A stretch of 64,000 bases of DNA, from contig CM063258.1 in the NCBI GenBank assembly GCA_032158295.1, positions 5,226,583 through 5,290,582 on the forward strand, in the 5' to 3' direction. The stretch is from Pycnopodia helianthoides. Taxonomy: Eukaryota > Echinodermata > Asteroidea > Forcipulatida > Asteriidae. Position numbers and translations under genes: made by a program. The notes under the pieces are model-generated. The model did no database searches, had not been told where the DNA came from, and saw only the letters and a list, made by a program, of their open reading frames with translations. Positions 33,201 to 42,078 of this stretch are shown here, piece after piece (within the stretch, counting starts at the first letter, position 1; every line of letters begins with the position of its first letter).

Positions 33201-34008
33201 ATAACACCCGGAGGCCAAGGATGTCATTGGTCATGCCGTCCGTAGGGGTCAACGGTAAGTTCACGCGCACACGTTCACCCCTGTTTTACATCACACACCC
33301 TCACGTGGGCATTCGTTTGTTACCGTCTTGTGATTTGCCTCTGGCGACAAAAGTAGCCGTTATTTTCTTCAGGTCTAAAGAAATCCTGCTCTTTGATCTA
33401 CTTCTCTAGCACTGAAAACACTGTTCCCAGAAGCTCCTTGAAATCTGTAAGTACAAGGCAAGGCTTACTAAAAATGCCATCATGTCAACATCCCTCCTAA
33501 AACTTGGCTCCTAGTTTCAGACAATTTTTCACAGCAATGACTCGGACCCCTTGTTTAAGGAAGTGTAGACCTGTTGGCTGAGAACACATCTCTGTCCTGA
33601 TTCTCCTGGAGACGAGCAGAGTATACTGTTCGGAAACGTCGAGACCAAACCGGCTCTTCTCAGAGCCAACACTCGAACAAAAGAGATTTACACATGGTTG
33701 TACCCGCAAGTTTACTGTTTATTTATTTATAGTTCTTCCTACATCTTTTGTCCGTTTTTCTTTTTTCCGCAGAGTCCTCGCTGAACGCGCCAAAGGATCA
33801 CATCTCCATGATGCAGATCGACTGCGAGGTCATGAACACCAAGATGGTCTACATCAAGGAAGGGCACATCCCCGGGGCCAAGAACAACACCGTGGCCAAC
33901 CGCACGACCGTGAGAGACCCCACGGCACACAGCGACGCGGACGTACCCACGTCGGACAGAGCGGAAAACTCATACCATCCCAAAAATCTGACCCTACCAC
34001 CACCTTGA
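15149..34008 (+). CDS. ATF6: ATF6, ER-stress-activated membrane-bound bZIP transcription factor (14 exons, 662 residues)
   Basis: Joined exons: 15149-15221, 22667-22755, 23738-23870, 24936-25021, 27892-28117, 28820-29022, 29741-29818, 30272-30379, 31068-31174, 31707-31997, 32138-32228, 32473-32655, 33170-33254, 33773-34008. All phases agree and total 1,989 bases including TGA. In the unstressed cell ATF6 sits in the ER membrane; on stress it moves to the Golgi, is cut by S1P and S2P, and the N-terminal part activates chaperone genes. Seen here: acidic activation region (1-100); Ser/Pro block with [11 protein letters not shown] (about 100); basic region with NRESACLSR at 283-291; leucine zipper 297-342; transmembrane segment about 352-367 with the S2P-type Asn363-x2-Pro366 pair; S1P site RALL at 385-388; luminal Cys455 and Cys602. 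The N-terminus ([16 protein letters not shown]) resembles vertebrate ATF6B, as expected for a single invertebrate ancestor. The start has good context (AAAATGG). Confidence 0.98.
16330..16690. repeat. Degenerate short tandem repeat (CCxAAATCCTTCAxxATCCT)
   Basis: About seven degenerate copies of an AATCCTTCA-AATCCT phrase at irregular spacing of roughly 45-60 bases. Confidence 0.7.
17116..17268. mobile_element. Foldback MITE, GCAATACGCGTCA family
   Basis: Arms GCAATACGCGTCACTGACC and its near-complement GGTCAATGACGCGTATTGC enclose a CGCG-rich middle. Related text (ACACCATCTTTGATGAAAAAC) occurs at 29.53 kb. Confidence 0.8.
17509..17876. mobile_element. MITE with TTAAAGGAACATTACAGAAT ends
   Basis: Complete element of 368 bases with inverted ends. 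Partial or shorter relatives at 2,055-2,197 and 57,311-57,470. Confidence 0.85.
19027..19110 (-). repeat. tRNA-like SINE head
   Basis: On the minus strand GTTGGCTCAGTGGTTTCGTT is followed by a B box GGTTCGAATCCCG, but the stems do not close as a functional tRNA. Confidence 0.5.
20581..20656 (+). repeat. tRNA-like sequence (probable SINE head)
   Basis: ACTCGG...CCGAGT can pair as an acceptor stem, GGTCTAGTTGGTGAGAC resembles a D arm, and CGGGTTCGAATCCC a T arm. The anticodon stem is weak and the sequence continues into a CACTATATTAGTAC-like SINE body, so I do not call a tRNA gene. Confidence 0.5.
21061..21364. mobile_element. Foldback element, GGACTTTCCTTTGTCCC family
   Basis: Arms of over 90 bases, imperfect: GGACTTTCCTTTGTCCCT facing AGGGACAAAGGAAAGTCC, then CACTCTCC and GCGCAC phrases mirrored. 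About 300 bases in all. Confidence 0.8.
22667..22755 (+). CDS. ATF6: ATF6 exon 2
   Basis: Acceptor ACTCTAG, donor GTACGT. Acidic segment ([20 protein letters not shown]) of the activation domain. Confidence 0.92.
22756..23373 (+). other. ATF6 intron 2, repeat-derived
   Basis: Contains TATAGCGCTTTAT...CAAAGCGCT text (22,835-22,930), the tail module common to invertebrate LINEs and SINEs, and a similar phrase at 23,100-23,165. No exon signal. Confidence 0.6.
23374..23628. mobile_element. Foldback MITE, GGGCCCAATTTCATGGCTC family
   Basis: Inverted ends CTGGGCCCAATTTCATGGCT and complement with GCGGTAAGCAGAG arms. A diverged copy is at 37,513-37,776. It ends about 110 bases before ATF6 exon 3. 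Confidence 0.85.
23738..23870 (+). CDS. ATF6: ATF6 exon 3
   Basis: Acceptor GAATGACAG, donor GTAATT. Encodes [20 protein letters not shown], hydrophobic and acidic, probably activation-domain contact residues. Confidence 0.93.
24153..24390 (+). repeat. Dispersed repeat shared with 32.87 kb
   Basis: The phrases AATGTCTGGTACAA, TTAGAATTGTGT and GGGTGTTCGC occur in the same order here and at 32,870-33,060. Both copies are in ATF6 introns; a SINE is likely. Confidence 0.6.
24616..24864. mobile_element. piggyBac-like MITE (TTAA-flanked), copy 1
   Basis: TTAA at both borders; ends CTCGTTGACTGCC and GGCAGTCAACGTG. About 70 bases upstream of ATF6 exon 4. Same family at 54,293 and 63,197. Confidence 0.85.
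24936..25021 (+). CDS. ATF6: ATF6 exon 4
   Basis: Acceptor CCCCCAG, donor GTACGT. Encodes [16 protein letters not shown], matching the conserved Lys-x-Glu-Pro-x-Ser-Pro block of ATF6 proteins; the IKSE form fits a sumoylation consensus. Confidence 0.94.
25055..25330 (-). mobile_element. LINE 3' end (CR1/Rex-like ORF2 C-terminus)
   Basis: Minus-strand frame [20 protein letters not shown]...[11 protein letters not shown] is the LWN-LP-LK-LF tail of non-LTR ORF2 proteins, followed by the AGCGCTATAT-type 3' tail and an ATT microsatellite. Confidence 0.75.
25331..25822. other. Repeat-derived sequence in ATF6 intron 4
   Basis: GGGGAGATTGTTCCAAAGCTTGGGGGC recurs at 25,255 and 25,436 (only the first bases given here), so this is a second diverged copy of the adjacent LINE tail, also on the minus strand, with more upstream ORF2 text. 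Confidence 0.5.
25823..26066. mobile_element. Foldback MITE, GGGCCCAATTTCATAGAGC family, near-perfect hairpin
   Basis: Two 82-base arms differ at about four positions, with a loop of about 80 bases. This is the best preserved copy of the family in the window. Confidence 0.92.
26067..27059. other. ATF6 intron 4, no feature recognised
   Basis: AT-rich. At 26,668 there is a single end of the AGACTGTGCAAGTCTCGC hairpin family seen complete at 29,244. Confidence 0.4.
27060..27545 (+). mobile_element. LINE 3' end (CR1/Rex-like), plus strand
   Basis: Frame 27,120-27,326 encodes [20 protein letters not shown] and [14 protein letters not shown], the conserved C-terminus of these elements. The 3' tail has AAGCGCTATATAAATG and ends in a (GATTATT) microsatellite. 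Confidence 0.85.
27892..28117 (+). CDS. ATF6: ATF6 exon 5
   Basis: Acceptor CTTCTTCAG, donor GTGAGA. Has a second [11 protein letters not shown] block, a repeat of the motif in exon 4, then a Lys/Pro-rich linker. Confidence 0.94.
28401..28737. mobile_element. Foldback MITE, TAGACCATGT...ACATGGTCTA family
   Basis: Ends TATAGACCATGT and ACATGGTCTATA; inner phrases GGTGACCTCGTACATT and CAGGCTCTGTGGCTC. A sister copy is at 57,951-58,284, with fragments at 915, 41,342 and 46,780. Confidence 0.85.
28820..29022 (+). CDS. ATF6: ATF6 exon 6
   Basis: Polypyrimidine tract and CCAG acceptor, donor GTAAGA. Gln/Ala/Pro-rich linker leading to the bZIP. A 148-residue antisense open frame over it is a shadow. 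Confidence 0.94.
29244..29390. mobile_element. Foldback MITE, AGACCGTGCAAGTCTCGC family
   Basis: Arms AGACCGTGCAAGTCTCGC and GCGAGACTTGCACAGTCT; CCACGTACAC and GTGGTCCC inner text. A related left end occurs near 27,541-27,590 (GGGACCAACTTGGTCC) and single ends at 26,668 and 51,953. Confidence 0.8.
29741..29818 (+). CDS. ATF6: ATF6 exon 7, DNA-binding basic region
   Basis: Exactly 26 codons, acceptor TTCTTCAG, donor [26 protein letters not shown] is the DNA-contacting basic region, nearly invariant in ATF6; it also serves as nuclear localisation signal. Confidence 0.98.
30272..30379 (+). CDS. ATF6: ATF6 exon 8, leucine zipper
   Basis: 36 codons, acceptor TGTCTCCAG, donor GTAGGC. Begins [13 protein letters not shown] with leucine-zipper heptads. 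A ~112 bp tandem repeat starts only about 12 bases into the following intron. Confidence 0.97.
30391..30830 (+). repeat. Tandem repeat, four ~112 bp units
   Basis: CCCTCCTACTGTCTGACC begins at 30,395, 30,511, 30,620 and 30,730. Each unit also has CATCCACTG and ATGATATCAT phrases. The same unit is tandem at 61.2 kb and single at 39.18 kb. Confidence 0.9.
31068..31174 (+). CDS. ATF6: ATF6 exon 9, end of zipper and transmembrane segment
   Basis: Acceptor GTTTCAG, donor GTGAGT. Encodes [12 protein letters not shown], then the membrane span [16 protein letters not shown], containing the Asn and Pro that S2P needs. Confidence 0.96.
31206..31405 (+). repeat. Short tandem repeat, GAGCGTCTATTTTACA
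   Basis: About eleven copies of a 16-18 base unit in ATF6 intron 9, alternating between TTTTACAGAGC and TTTTAAAAAAGC versions. Confidence 0.9.
31707..31997 (+). CDS. ATF6: ATF6 exon 10, luminal region with S1P site
   Basis: Acceptor CTTCACAG, donor [16 protein letters not shown] carries the Arg-x-Leu-Leu cleavage signal 18 residues after the membrane. Cys455 and the N-glycosylation sequon NMT follow near the end. Confidence 0.95.
32138..32228 (+). CDS. ATF6: ATF6 exon 11
   Basis: Acceptor GTTGTCAG, donor [25 protein letters not shown] aligns with the conserved luminal helix after the SHR/SLR block. Confidence 0.94.
32473..32655 (+). CDS. ATF6: ATF6 exon 12
   Basis: Acceptor CTCTTGCAG, donor GTAAGG. 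Ends in [13 protein letters not shown], among the most conserved parts of the ATF6 luminal domain. Confidence 0.97.
32656..33169 (+). repeat. ATF6 intron 12 with dispersed repeat copy
   Basis: Poly-C at 32,695-32,710, then an ATTATT run, then at 32,870-33,060 the second copy of the repeat described at 24,153. Confidence 0.6.
33170..33254 (+). CDS. ATF6: ATF6 exon 13
   Basis: Acceptor GTTTGTAG, donor [26 protein letters not shown], the continuation of the conserved luminal block. Confidence 0.97.
33773..34008 (+). CDS. ATF6: ATF6 exon 14, with stop
   Basis: Acceptor [29 protein letters not shown] holds the second conserved luminal Cys (602). Ends at TGA 34006-34008. Codon use is GC-rich compared with the surrounding introns. 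Confidence 0.95.
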
Positions 34009-34400
34009 GGGTGCAGGGAAGCGGCACGGTGCAATATTTTGTTAACGAATAAAAACACAAATAAACAGGATTTCTACGAGAGAACAAAAGCATGGTTGGA
34101 AGAGACTTGCACCTTGATAAAGGATAATCGTTTGCAAGGATGACCTACTTGTTTGAAAAGGTCCTGTACTAAACAAGAGAACCTATCGATGAAATCGCCC
34201 TACAAGTGTTCTTGAAGAAACTCCATCTCATAGGCTATTCCACGGAAGACTGAAATACGGGTCAGAGGTCAGCGTTGACAGCGGAGACACTCAGAAGCCA
34301 AACCGAATGTGGAGACCTGAATTTGTATTGCCATGACAACTCTGAACCGGTAGACCATGTTAGGGTTATAAAATAAAATGGAATGTCTTGAACAGTTCTG
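34009..34400 (+). terminator. ATF6: ATF6 3' UTR with candidate poly(A) signals
   Basis: AATAAA occurs at 34048-34053, 34060-34065 and 34372-34377. The first pair is only 40-60 bases past the stop; which is used cannot be told from sequence. Confidence 0.5.
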
Positions 34401-34484
34401 CTTTCGGAAAAGAGCGTTACTGATGATAGCTGGTGACTAAAACTCCAGCAACTGGAATAATCAATGCAGAGGAAGGGATTACTA

Positions 34485-34652
34485 CAGGCCTGGAATTAAA
34501 CGAAGGCCACAGAGGCCATGGCCTCCGCTGCCCCTGGTCGTGGCCTTGGTGCCCCTTCAAAAGGACCCCAGAGACTTTAAGATTTTCTAAATGAACTGCT
34601 GTTTGCCAAATGAAAATGGCCTTGCCCTCTCAAAGATGAAGTTCCAGGCCTG
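34485..34652. mobile_element. Foldback MITE, CAGGCCTGGAATT family, second copy
   Basis: Opposite orientation to 5,054-5,211; same inner text GCCATGGCCTCCG and GGCCTTGCCCTCTC. Confidence 0.8.
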
Positions 34653-35099
34653 TAACCGACTATCATTCCGGGGGGGGGGGGGGGGTAGTTAATATGAATG
34701 CAGACAAAAAGTGCTACCCCTTTGAGAGCTTTTCACTTTAAAAAAGGGTACATCTACCATTTAGAGGTGGGGGGGGGCTACATTTTGTAACTTCAAGTGT
34801 AAATCTTCAGCAGGGAATTAGGTTTGGGGGGGGGCTGATGCCCAAGGAAGGAGAGTGAAATACTCCCCTGTCCTTTGAGCATCCCACCCTCTCAATTTCC
34901 ATGGAACTGATGTTAAAGTCATTGTTTCCCAACTAATCAAAACTAGGTCTTATTTAGCGCATTTTATAATAACGTATCAATGCACATTAGTGTGCCCTGG
35001 TCATTAGGCCAATAGCATTCCTGTAACCTTTCTCAGCTCCCTAGGGAGTATACAGCCCTGTGCTGCTGTGGCGCTCCGAAGGCTTTTTTTCAAACACAA

Positions 35100-35276
35100 T
35101 ATCAACCTCTACCCTCGCAGGTACCCATTTATACCCCTGGGTGAAGAGAAGCAATTATAGTAAAGCATCTTGCTCGAGGACACCAGTGTCATGACCGGGA
35201 CCGGAACCCACACCCCAATGATGTAACCACCAGAGCGTGAATCCGATGCGCTAAGCCGCTCGGCCGTGACACGCCA
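35100..35276 (-). mobile_element. tRNA-derived SINE (Leu/Ser-like head)
   Basis: On the minus strand ACGGCCGAGCGGCTTAGCGC (A box of a class II tRNA type), then GGGTTCCGGTCCC. The body AAGATGCTTTACTATAATTG is shared with the copy at 2.6 kb. Confidence 0.75.
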
Positions 35277-35300
35277 CAAACAAGCTAAATTTTCTCCCAA

Positions 35301-35709
35301 GGTTTGTGGCAGCACCACGTAGACGAAACTCTCTTACGATATGAGTTGTGGTGGTTCTGAAAAGAAAAGAACCAGTGGTGTTACAACGCAATGTTGCGAT
35401 CAGGATGCTCTGATCTGCTCCTTTCTCCGGAAGATAATCAGGGCCCAATTTCATAGAGCTGCTTAAGCAGAAAATGTTGCTTACAAATTTTCTGCTGAGC
35501 AAAAAAAGGCAGGATACCAGTCAAAGATTGTACATGTGAAATGGCATTTTGGCTGGTGACCTTATTCTGGTATGCATAATTTGATTATGCTTAGCTGCTT
35601 TCAGTGCATAAGCAGCTCTATGAAATTGGGCCCTGAGCATACTGATCAGAACATCAAGTTGTTATTGGAATGACCACAACTCAAAGAGAGTTTCACGTAA
35701 CCGCAAGCC
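35301..35709. mobile_element. Foldback MITE interrupted by a second foldback MITE
   Basis: The outer element has the GGTTTGTGG...GCAAGCC arms of the 6.6 kb family. Within it, 35,440-35,634 is a GGGCCCAATTTCATAGAGC hairpin. Confidence 0.8.
35440..35634. mobile_element. Foldback MITE, GGGCCCAATTTCATAGAGC family (nested)
   Basis: Inverted ends of the family; inner TTTTCTGCTGAGC and ACATGTGAAATGGCA. Inserted in another element. Confidence 0.88.
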
Positions 35710-37512
35710 TTTACTAGATTGTATTCTCCACCGTGCAAAGTTTCAAATCCTACGTAAAAGTTAAACTTTGCTTCACCCTCAAATAAGGGTTTGGGTTAAT
35801 TGAGGGTTTGGTTAAAAACCCTCAAACGAGGCACGCTGTCAGCACATGCTGACATATTTTAATATTTCTATTGTCTTAACCACATCGTACACACTGGTCA
35901 GCTCATATGCCATAAGATCAAAAACTGGACCATGCCACACGTCCTAGAGGGATTGTCAATCAACAAGGGACAAAGATTTGGTTAGAAAGGGGCAGGAAAA
36001 GAAAAAAACGCTGCCAAAATCGGTCTGTCCGTCGTCAATGGATGGTGAACCAAATTATGAAGAATTTTTTCATTATCAAACAAATCGGCTTAAATTTAAC
36101 CAGGCAATACCTGGACATGTAAACAACTCAGTTAGATAAAGAAATTTGTTGGGGAAAAAAATGCGAAACAAACCCTTTCCGAATATACATTAAACCCTTT
36201 TAACCTACGGAAAAAACTTGTCAGCTTGTGCTGACAATGTACCGCAGTTAACGTTCGTCCCAAACGGGTGCCACGTTTGAAGGTTAAGTGGCTGAACGGA
36301 CAACATTTAGAATACATTTCCGAGTAGAAACTGAAGCGTAAATGAAAAACGATCATGTTTTTCCACATTCTAAATGTTTAATATACAGCATTAGGAATCT
36401 AAGAGCTATTTTTTGTATCAAAGAAGAGCTGGATAAAAACATTATGACAATCTCTGTGCCTTGAAGAAGAAAAAAAGGGGTCACCTATGCAATTCTTTTA
36501 GAAAGAACTGTGTCCCGATTGGTATGAAACCATTTGTCCATTACCTTTTTTTTGTTTCTTGGTGTTCCCTTTTAGGGCATTGAGGGGGTATGCTCGGCAA
36601 TTTAACGGTTTCTTCAGTAAGATTTCTCGATTTGATCGGCTGCTTTTTTATAAAGAGCACCTCTAAGATCAAATTTAGATTTGTGATTCACTCATTTTTA
36701 AATAGATCGGGTCGATATAAAAATAGGACAAAAGACAAAAAGTTACAAGTCTCTAACCGCAGGTTAACACGGTGTAAAGTGCCACTGTGTTTGATACCCT
36801 TCAAGTGCAATTTTTTTGTCCGAATTCAAAAGCGTTCGATGGCGTTGCGTTTCAAATGAACGGTCTTTTACAGTTTTGTGCAGAGAATTTTTAGTGCATT
36901 CCTGAATTGGGGTGACATTCAATCAGAACAGCATTGAGTATGGACCTTTTGACTGGCGCAAAAAATTCCTCTTTGGAATGTACAGATGACGTCATGCTGT
37001 CCCGATGGCGTCATGTTTCAAATTTTAGCTCTGAAAGAGTACCGAGTAAAATGACACTTGACATTATTACAACATGAGGTAAGACACTTGAAATTTGTTC
37101 TCCATTTGCATGAGGACTCCAGAGATCATGAGTGCATCACAAAACTTAATTTGACCTTGGAGATCCTCTTTAAGTGAAAGATTTAAAAAAATAAAAAAAT
37201 AAAAAAAAAAAAGCCCAGGAGAAATGGTCCACAAAGATTTCTTTTTCTGTTTGATAATCAATTCCTTTTTCTTATGAGTTTTTGAGTTTTTTTTTTTGGT
37301 TTTTTTCAAATTTTTTAGTTCATTTACTGGCAAAGGGGTTGCGTTGTCTTCATGGCTATAGAATACAGAAAATGTAGTCATTAGTCACATGACTCTGTTG
37401 TGAGACCATGTATGGACACGCACGGCTATTTTATTACTGTGTGTGTTAAATGTGAGGCAAAATGATATCACTGACTTGACACGCATGTAGCACAGTTTGC
37501 GTATGTGGAGTA

Positions 37513-37776
37513 CTGGGCCCAATACATGGGTCTGCTTACCGTAAGCAGAAAGTTGTTGCTCACGGAAGCAGAAACAAATCTGCGCTTAACCTACATGTAA
37601 GCATGTTTCACAGGTTAGCAAGGAACTTTTGCTTGTGCGCGTGCTTACTGCTTGTCACTATAAAGCATTCTTCGCTTACACAGCTAGCGCATAAATCGGC
37701 GTGCAACCCTGTGAGCGGAGAGTAGTGACCGTAAGCGCGGAATTTTGCGGTAAGCAGAGCCATGAGACTGGGCCCT
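37513..37776. mobile_element. Foldback MITE, GGGCCC..GGTCTGCTTACCG family
   Basis: Diverged copy of the element at 23,374; arms CTGCTTACCGTAAGCAGA and GCGGTAAGCAGAGCC. Confidence 0.8.
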
Positions 37777-38422
37777 GCTACATTGCCGTTTATCGCGTTA
37801 TGTGACATCATTTTGCCATACGCGCATATCGATGCGCCACATCCACAGCATGGACAAAGCGCAGCATTCTCTGGGTCCTGTTTCCGCGGTTAAGATCAAT
37901 TCATTAATTTACACAGATCAATTTATTTAATGAGTAGTTACAATCATATTACAAATGATTTCGTTTAGATTTAGTGTTGATAGTTAATGATACGCAGTGT
38001 CTTTTTTCACGTTGTTTCTTAGGGAACAAAACAGGAAGAAGAACAAAATTCAAATGAAATTTTTGAAGAAAATGTATTGCCATTTTTTATATCAATGTAC
38101 CATTTCAAGGTAATATTTATGTGTTTTTTAATGTTCATTTTGTGCATATCGTCTTCAATAGTCTGGTAACTTTCTACTTTTCGAAATATAACCTTGTCTT
38201 GATGTTATGTGGTAGAAACTGTTCAATTTGTTGAATATCAAGAATAAAGATGTCGAAAAAAAGTCGGGTGAAAATAATCTGACGATGAGGTCATACAATT
38301 TTGGCACTACATGGGAGAGGGGGGGGGGGCTGTTGTCATGATCATAGCAGGCCTGTTGCTGTACATGGAATTATGAATTCTCACCCAGTTGCTGCACGCC
38401 TGTGCGCGTTGACCAAAGATAT

Positions 38423-38615
38423 GGGCCCAATTTCATAGAGCTGCTTAAGCATAAAAAGTAGCTAAGCACAACAAAATTATGCTTACCAGAATGAGGTTAC
38501 CAGCCAAACTACCATGTCATATGTACAATTTGTGACTGGTATCCTGCCCATTTCTGCTCAGCAGAAAATTGTTAAGCAATATTTTCTGCTTAAGCAGCTC
38601 TATGAAATTGGGCCC
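38423..38615. mobile_element. Foldback MITE, GGGCCCAATTTCATAGAGC family
   Basis: Complete pair of inverted ends; loop with AGCCAAACTACCATGTCAT. Confidence 0.9.
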
Positions 38616-39160
38616 AGATACAGAGGGCCCGCGTGGACGGGCAACAAATGGGTGAGAGTTCATAGTTCCATGCACAGCCACGGGGCCTGCTACGATCATG
38701 ACGACATTCCCCCCGCTCGGTACACAAGTCTAAATGAACCAAATTGTGGCTCTACACCGCACATCACATGGTATCCTTAATTATTATACAGACTCAATGT
38801 TTACATTGTAATTACACTTCAGAAGTCGGGGGAAACTAGGCGAAGGTTTCAACTATACTTTGTCAAACATACAGGAAATATATTATCACCTTACAATTTT
38901 CATTTTGTGGTAATTTTTATTTATGTTTGCAGAGGCAAACTGGAGTGTGTCAAGATTGTGAAGATAAATGTTTTAACCGAAGTGGCATTTTAAACTTTCA
39001 ATTTTCTACGTACTCTTTTGTTATTCCTTGGTGTGTTTTTAGTTTTTTAGTCTTTGTTTTATTATTATTATTTTGGTTTGCTTCATGAACTTGAGAGAAT
39101 TAAACTCAGTCCCTCACTAAAATATCAGATTTTGTAAACTAAAGGACCGTACATTTGGAT

Positions 39161-39400
39161 AATGTATGGATCCTATAGCCCTCTTGCTGTCTGACCATTC
39201 AATACCATTCACTGTGGTTTTGAATGATAGATAAACTATGCCAGCCTGCAATATGATACCATGAGGGAATGCATGTACACAGTACACAGTCAGTTCTGTG
39301 CACAGTTGTGCCACCGTACACAACTTTGGCAGTCGAATGGTTTCAAATGGTTGGTCAACTCACTGGAAAATGTTGCCAAGAGTCACTGACAGTAGGAGGG
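39161..39400. repeat. Single copy of the ~112 bp CTGTCTGACCATTCAAT unit
   Basis: Related to the tandem blocks at 30.39 and 61.2 kb, here followed by GGTTTCAAATGGT text that also follows the 30.8 kb block. Confidence 0.7.
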
Positions 39401-40866
39401 ATAGAGCAAAAGATTTTGACTAGAGCGCTAACTCTGGATTCCACACCATTTTATCGCCATCTTCCTATACTGTGCAGAAACCTCCTCTGGAGTATACTCA
39501 CACATGCCAGGAACCCGGGGGGGGGGGGGGGGACCCCTTCTCTTAACGATAAGTGTACTGGGTTTTTGCATTACACAACACACAGGACCTATGGCTAAAG
39601 CAATAATTGTTGCGTATAGACCTTTCTTTTGCAACGTCACAGCCCACGTTTTTGCCAACTAAGGTTGGAAAACTATGGGAAGCCATAAATGCAAAGCAAA
39701 AACGGATAGCCACAGTTTGTAACAATGTAAAACAAATATTTAAAAATAGTGTTGAATTTGTTGGAAACGAAGCAACCAATCATAAGATGTGATTTTTTGT
39801 TTTGAAAGTTTGCAGAATCGTTGAATTTGGTCGCAACATCTGTACCCGCGATTGAATGTGTTGCTAACATTCGGCCCTCCATGCCAACCAGCGCGGTTTG
39901 TTGATCAACAAAAGAAAGGCCGCAAGTGTCAAGATCGGAACTCGAACCCACACTCTGCTGGTCAGAAACACCAGAGCTTCAGTCCGGTTCACATTCGTGT
40001 ACATGTATGTCTTCATTTTGGAGTTCTGAAATCAGTGTTACTTTAACACATTTTATCTATCATCGATAAAATGCTTTATACACAGGGCGAACTTGTATGT
40101 GTTTCTACCCGCACGCTTTTTATGCTGCACAATGCAGATAAAATTGTACAAGCTTAAGGTGTATTTACCGTGTGGGATGCCGTGCGTAGCATACGTGCAA
40201 TAATGTTTGGCAACTTAGGTATTTATGTTTTCGCGGGCAAATTGTTTACATTGCTTTGTTATACAGTCCTCTTTATGCAAAAATGTTGTTCGGGTATACA
40301 GCTAGCCAATAGGGTGCGTGGTGTGACAACATTTAGCCAATGGATGCTATCCTTGCGGTTGTTAGTGACGCTACCATGAGCGTGGGTTAGGCTGTCCTGA
40401 TTTAAGGTCACAATGTCACTGCCTTTCAACGTGAACTGGCATTTTTACTTTTCTGGTCACATAAATTTATTAATTTCCCACCACTCCCGCCCTATGTTTC
40501 TTGTCAGTGACCTTGTTATACTTGCCATTGACAAGTGGCGTTTTTACGGGATTCACACCGTTTTTTAAGTTTGGGGGTTATAGTTGCAAGTACTTTGCAG
40601 GACAACTATTTCTTCGACTTTGAACACCTCTCTGTTCAATAAGCTTACACACTCCTTTTTTATATTAAGATCCAATATTGTAATAATAAGTTGTGTTAGC
40701 ACTCTGATGTACCACAGGGGCTAATTCCGACCGCATGTGCCAAGGTGGAACTTCCCAACTTAATTGGTTGATGGGTTAAACTCATTGTATAACTTTCAGG
40801 AATGATTATGTTGGATATTTGTTTCAGTGCATTCCGCCTGTGTGCCCACGTGGTCAAAGTGAAAAA

Positions 40867-41110
40867 GATGCCAGGTGTGCCATTTCAAAAGATGCCAGGT
40901 GTGCCAAGTGGTGGGTTGGCACTTGTTTGCCAATTCATTTGGGCGTGGTGCCCAGTAATGGTTGTGTCACGTGTATGGTTAAAAGATGCCAGGTTGGCCA
41001 AGTTGTGGTTTGGCATGTGTTTGCCAAATTATTAATATGGGCGTGGTGCCCATTAATGGTTGTGTCGCGTGTACGGATAATAGATGCCATGTTGGCCAAA
41101 TTTGTTGGGT
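40867..41110 (+). repeat. Tandem repeat, ~96 bp unit, about 2.5 copies
   Basis: GATGCCAGGTGTGCCAAG, GATGCCAGGTTGGCCAAG and GATGCCATGTTGGCCAAA begin at 40,891, 40,985 and 41,083, each with GGGCGTGGTGCCCA and GTTGTGTC. The long open frames here are a result of the repeat. Confidence 0.85.
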
Positions 41111-41976
41111 GTGTTGTACGCCCAACAATGGTGGGGATCAGGTGTATCCCAAGCAATTTTTTAAATGTGGGAATGGATAGCCATACATTTTTCGGCATCC
41201 TCCACAATATATGTTTTGGCAATAAAAACAGTTTTTCAGAGGCTGTGGCAATCAATCAACATATAATTTGTCTGCTTGTTTTATTCGAATCTGTGTATAA
41301 AAGATTTGTACGGTACAATTTTGATGAAATGTAAGATTCATTTAGCTGTATGTGTACAAATTGGAAGTCCAGGGTGTGGCTCTTATGGAAACGTGATGTC
41401 ACAGGTCACATGGTCTGAAGGGTAGTACGATAAAAGATTAAGAGTTGTACTCACATTATCGGAGACTCCAAGGATTGCATTCATTGCTTCAAACAGTAAG
41501 GAACTTATTTTGAAAAAAAATTTCCTACCAAACCAAAAAGTTACCACTTAACATTGATGGCGTGTTTTCTTAATTTTGGCAATTATTTATTTCCCATTGT
41601 TTTTGCATGTTTTAGTGAAAAGAAACCTTTCAGTGAAAATTATTAATTGCTTTTTATTATCCTGCACCCAACAGAATATAATATTTCTCTCGAAACGAAC
41701 AAAATTGGTACTAAGAAATCCTGATTTAAAAACACGGCAGACAGACAAGTTGTGTGTGAATAGCTAACAAATACAACTTTCTTGGATAATAGAAGCGTTT
41801 CTTTGACAAGATGCTGAAAAACATGGGTGATCTAAAACAAAACAAAATTTGATTACAAATTGTTCTGTTAAAGAGGTGCATTTCCCGACTTTACGAAATC
41901 ATCCGGTGACTCTAAATGTAGGGTGATCCCCCCCCACCGTACCCCATGACTGCTCTTCCTCTGTGTAGCCGAAACT

Positions 41977-42078
41977 CCCTGGGGTCGATTTCACAAAACT
42001 CTTCCTAACTTTGGACTAGTCCTAGTAAATGCTAAGAGATAGGACTAGTCTTATCTCTTTGTGAAATCGACCCCAGGG
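41977..42078. mobile_element. Short hairpin MITE, CCTGGGGTCGATTTCACAAA family
   Basis: About 100 bases, almost all paired; inner ACTAGTCCTA facing TAGGACTAGT. Longer relative at 45,156-45,314. Confidence 0.88.

Noticed and set aside
40819..41334. 171-codon plus-strand frame rich in Cys and Val
   Set aside because: Lies across the 96-base tandem repeat at 40.87 kb; the Cys pattern repeats with the unit.
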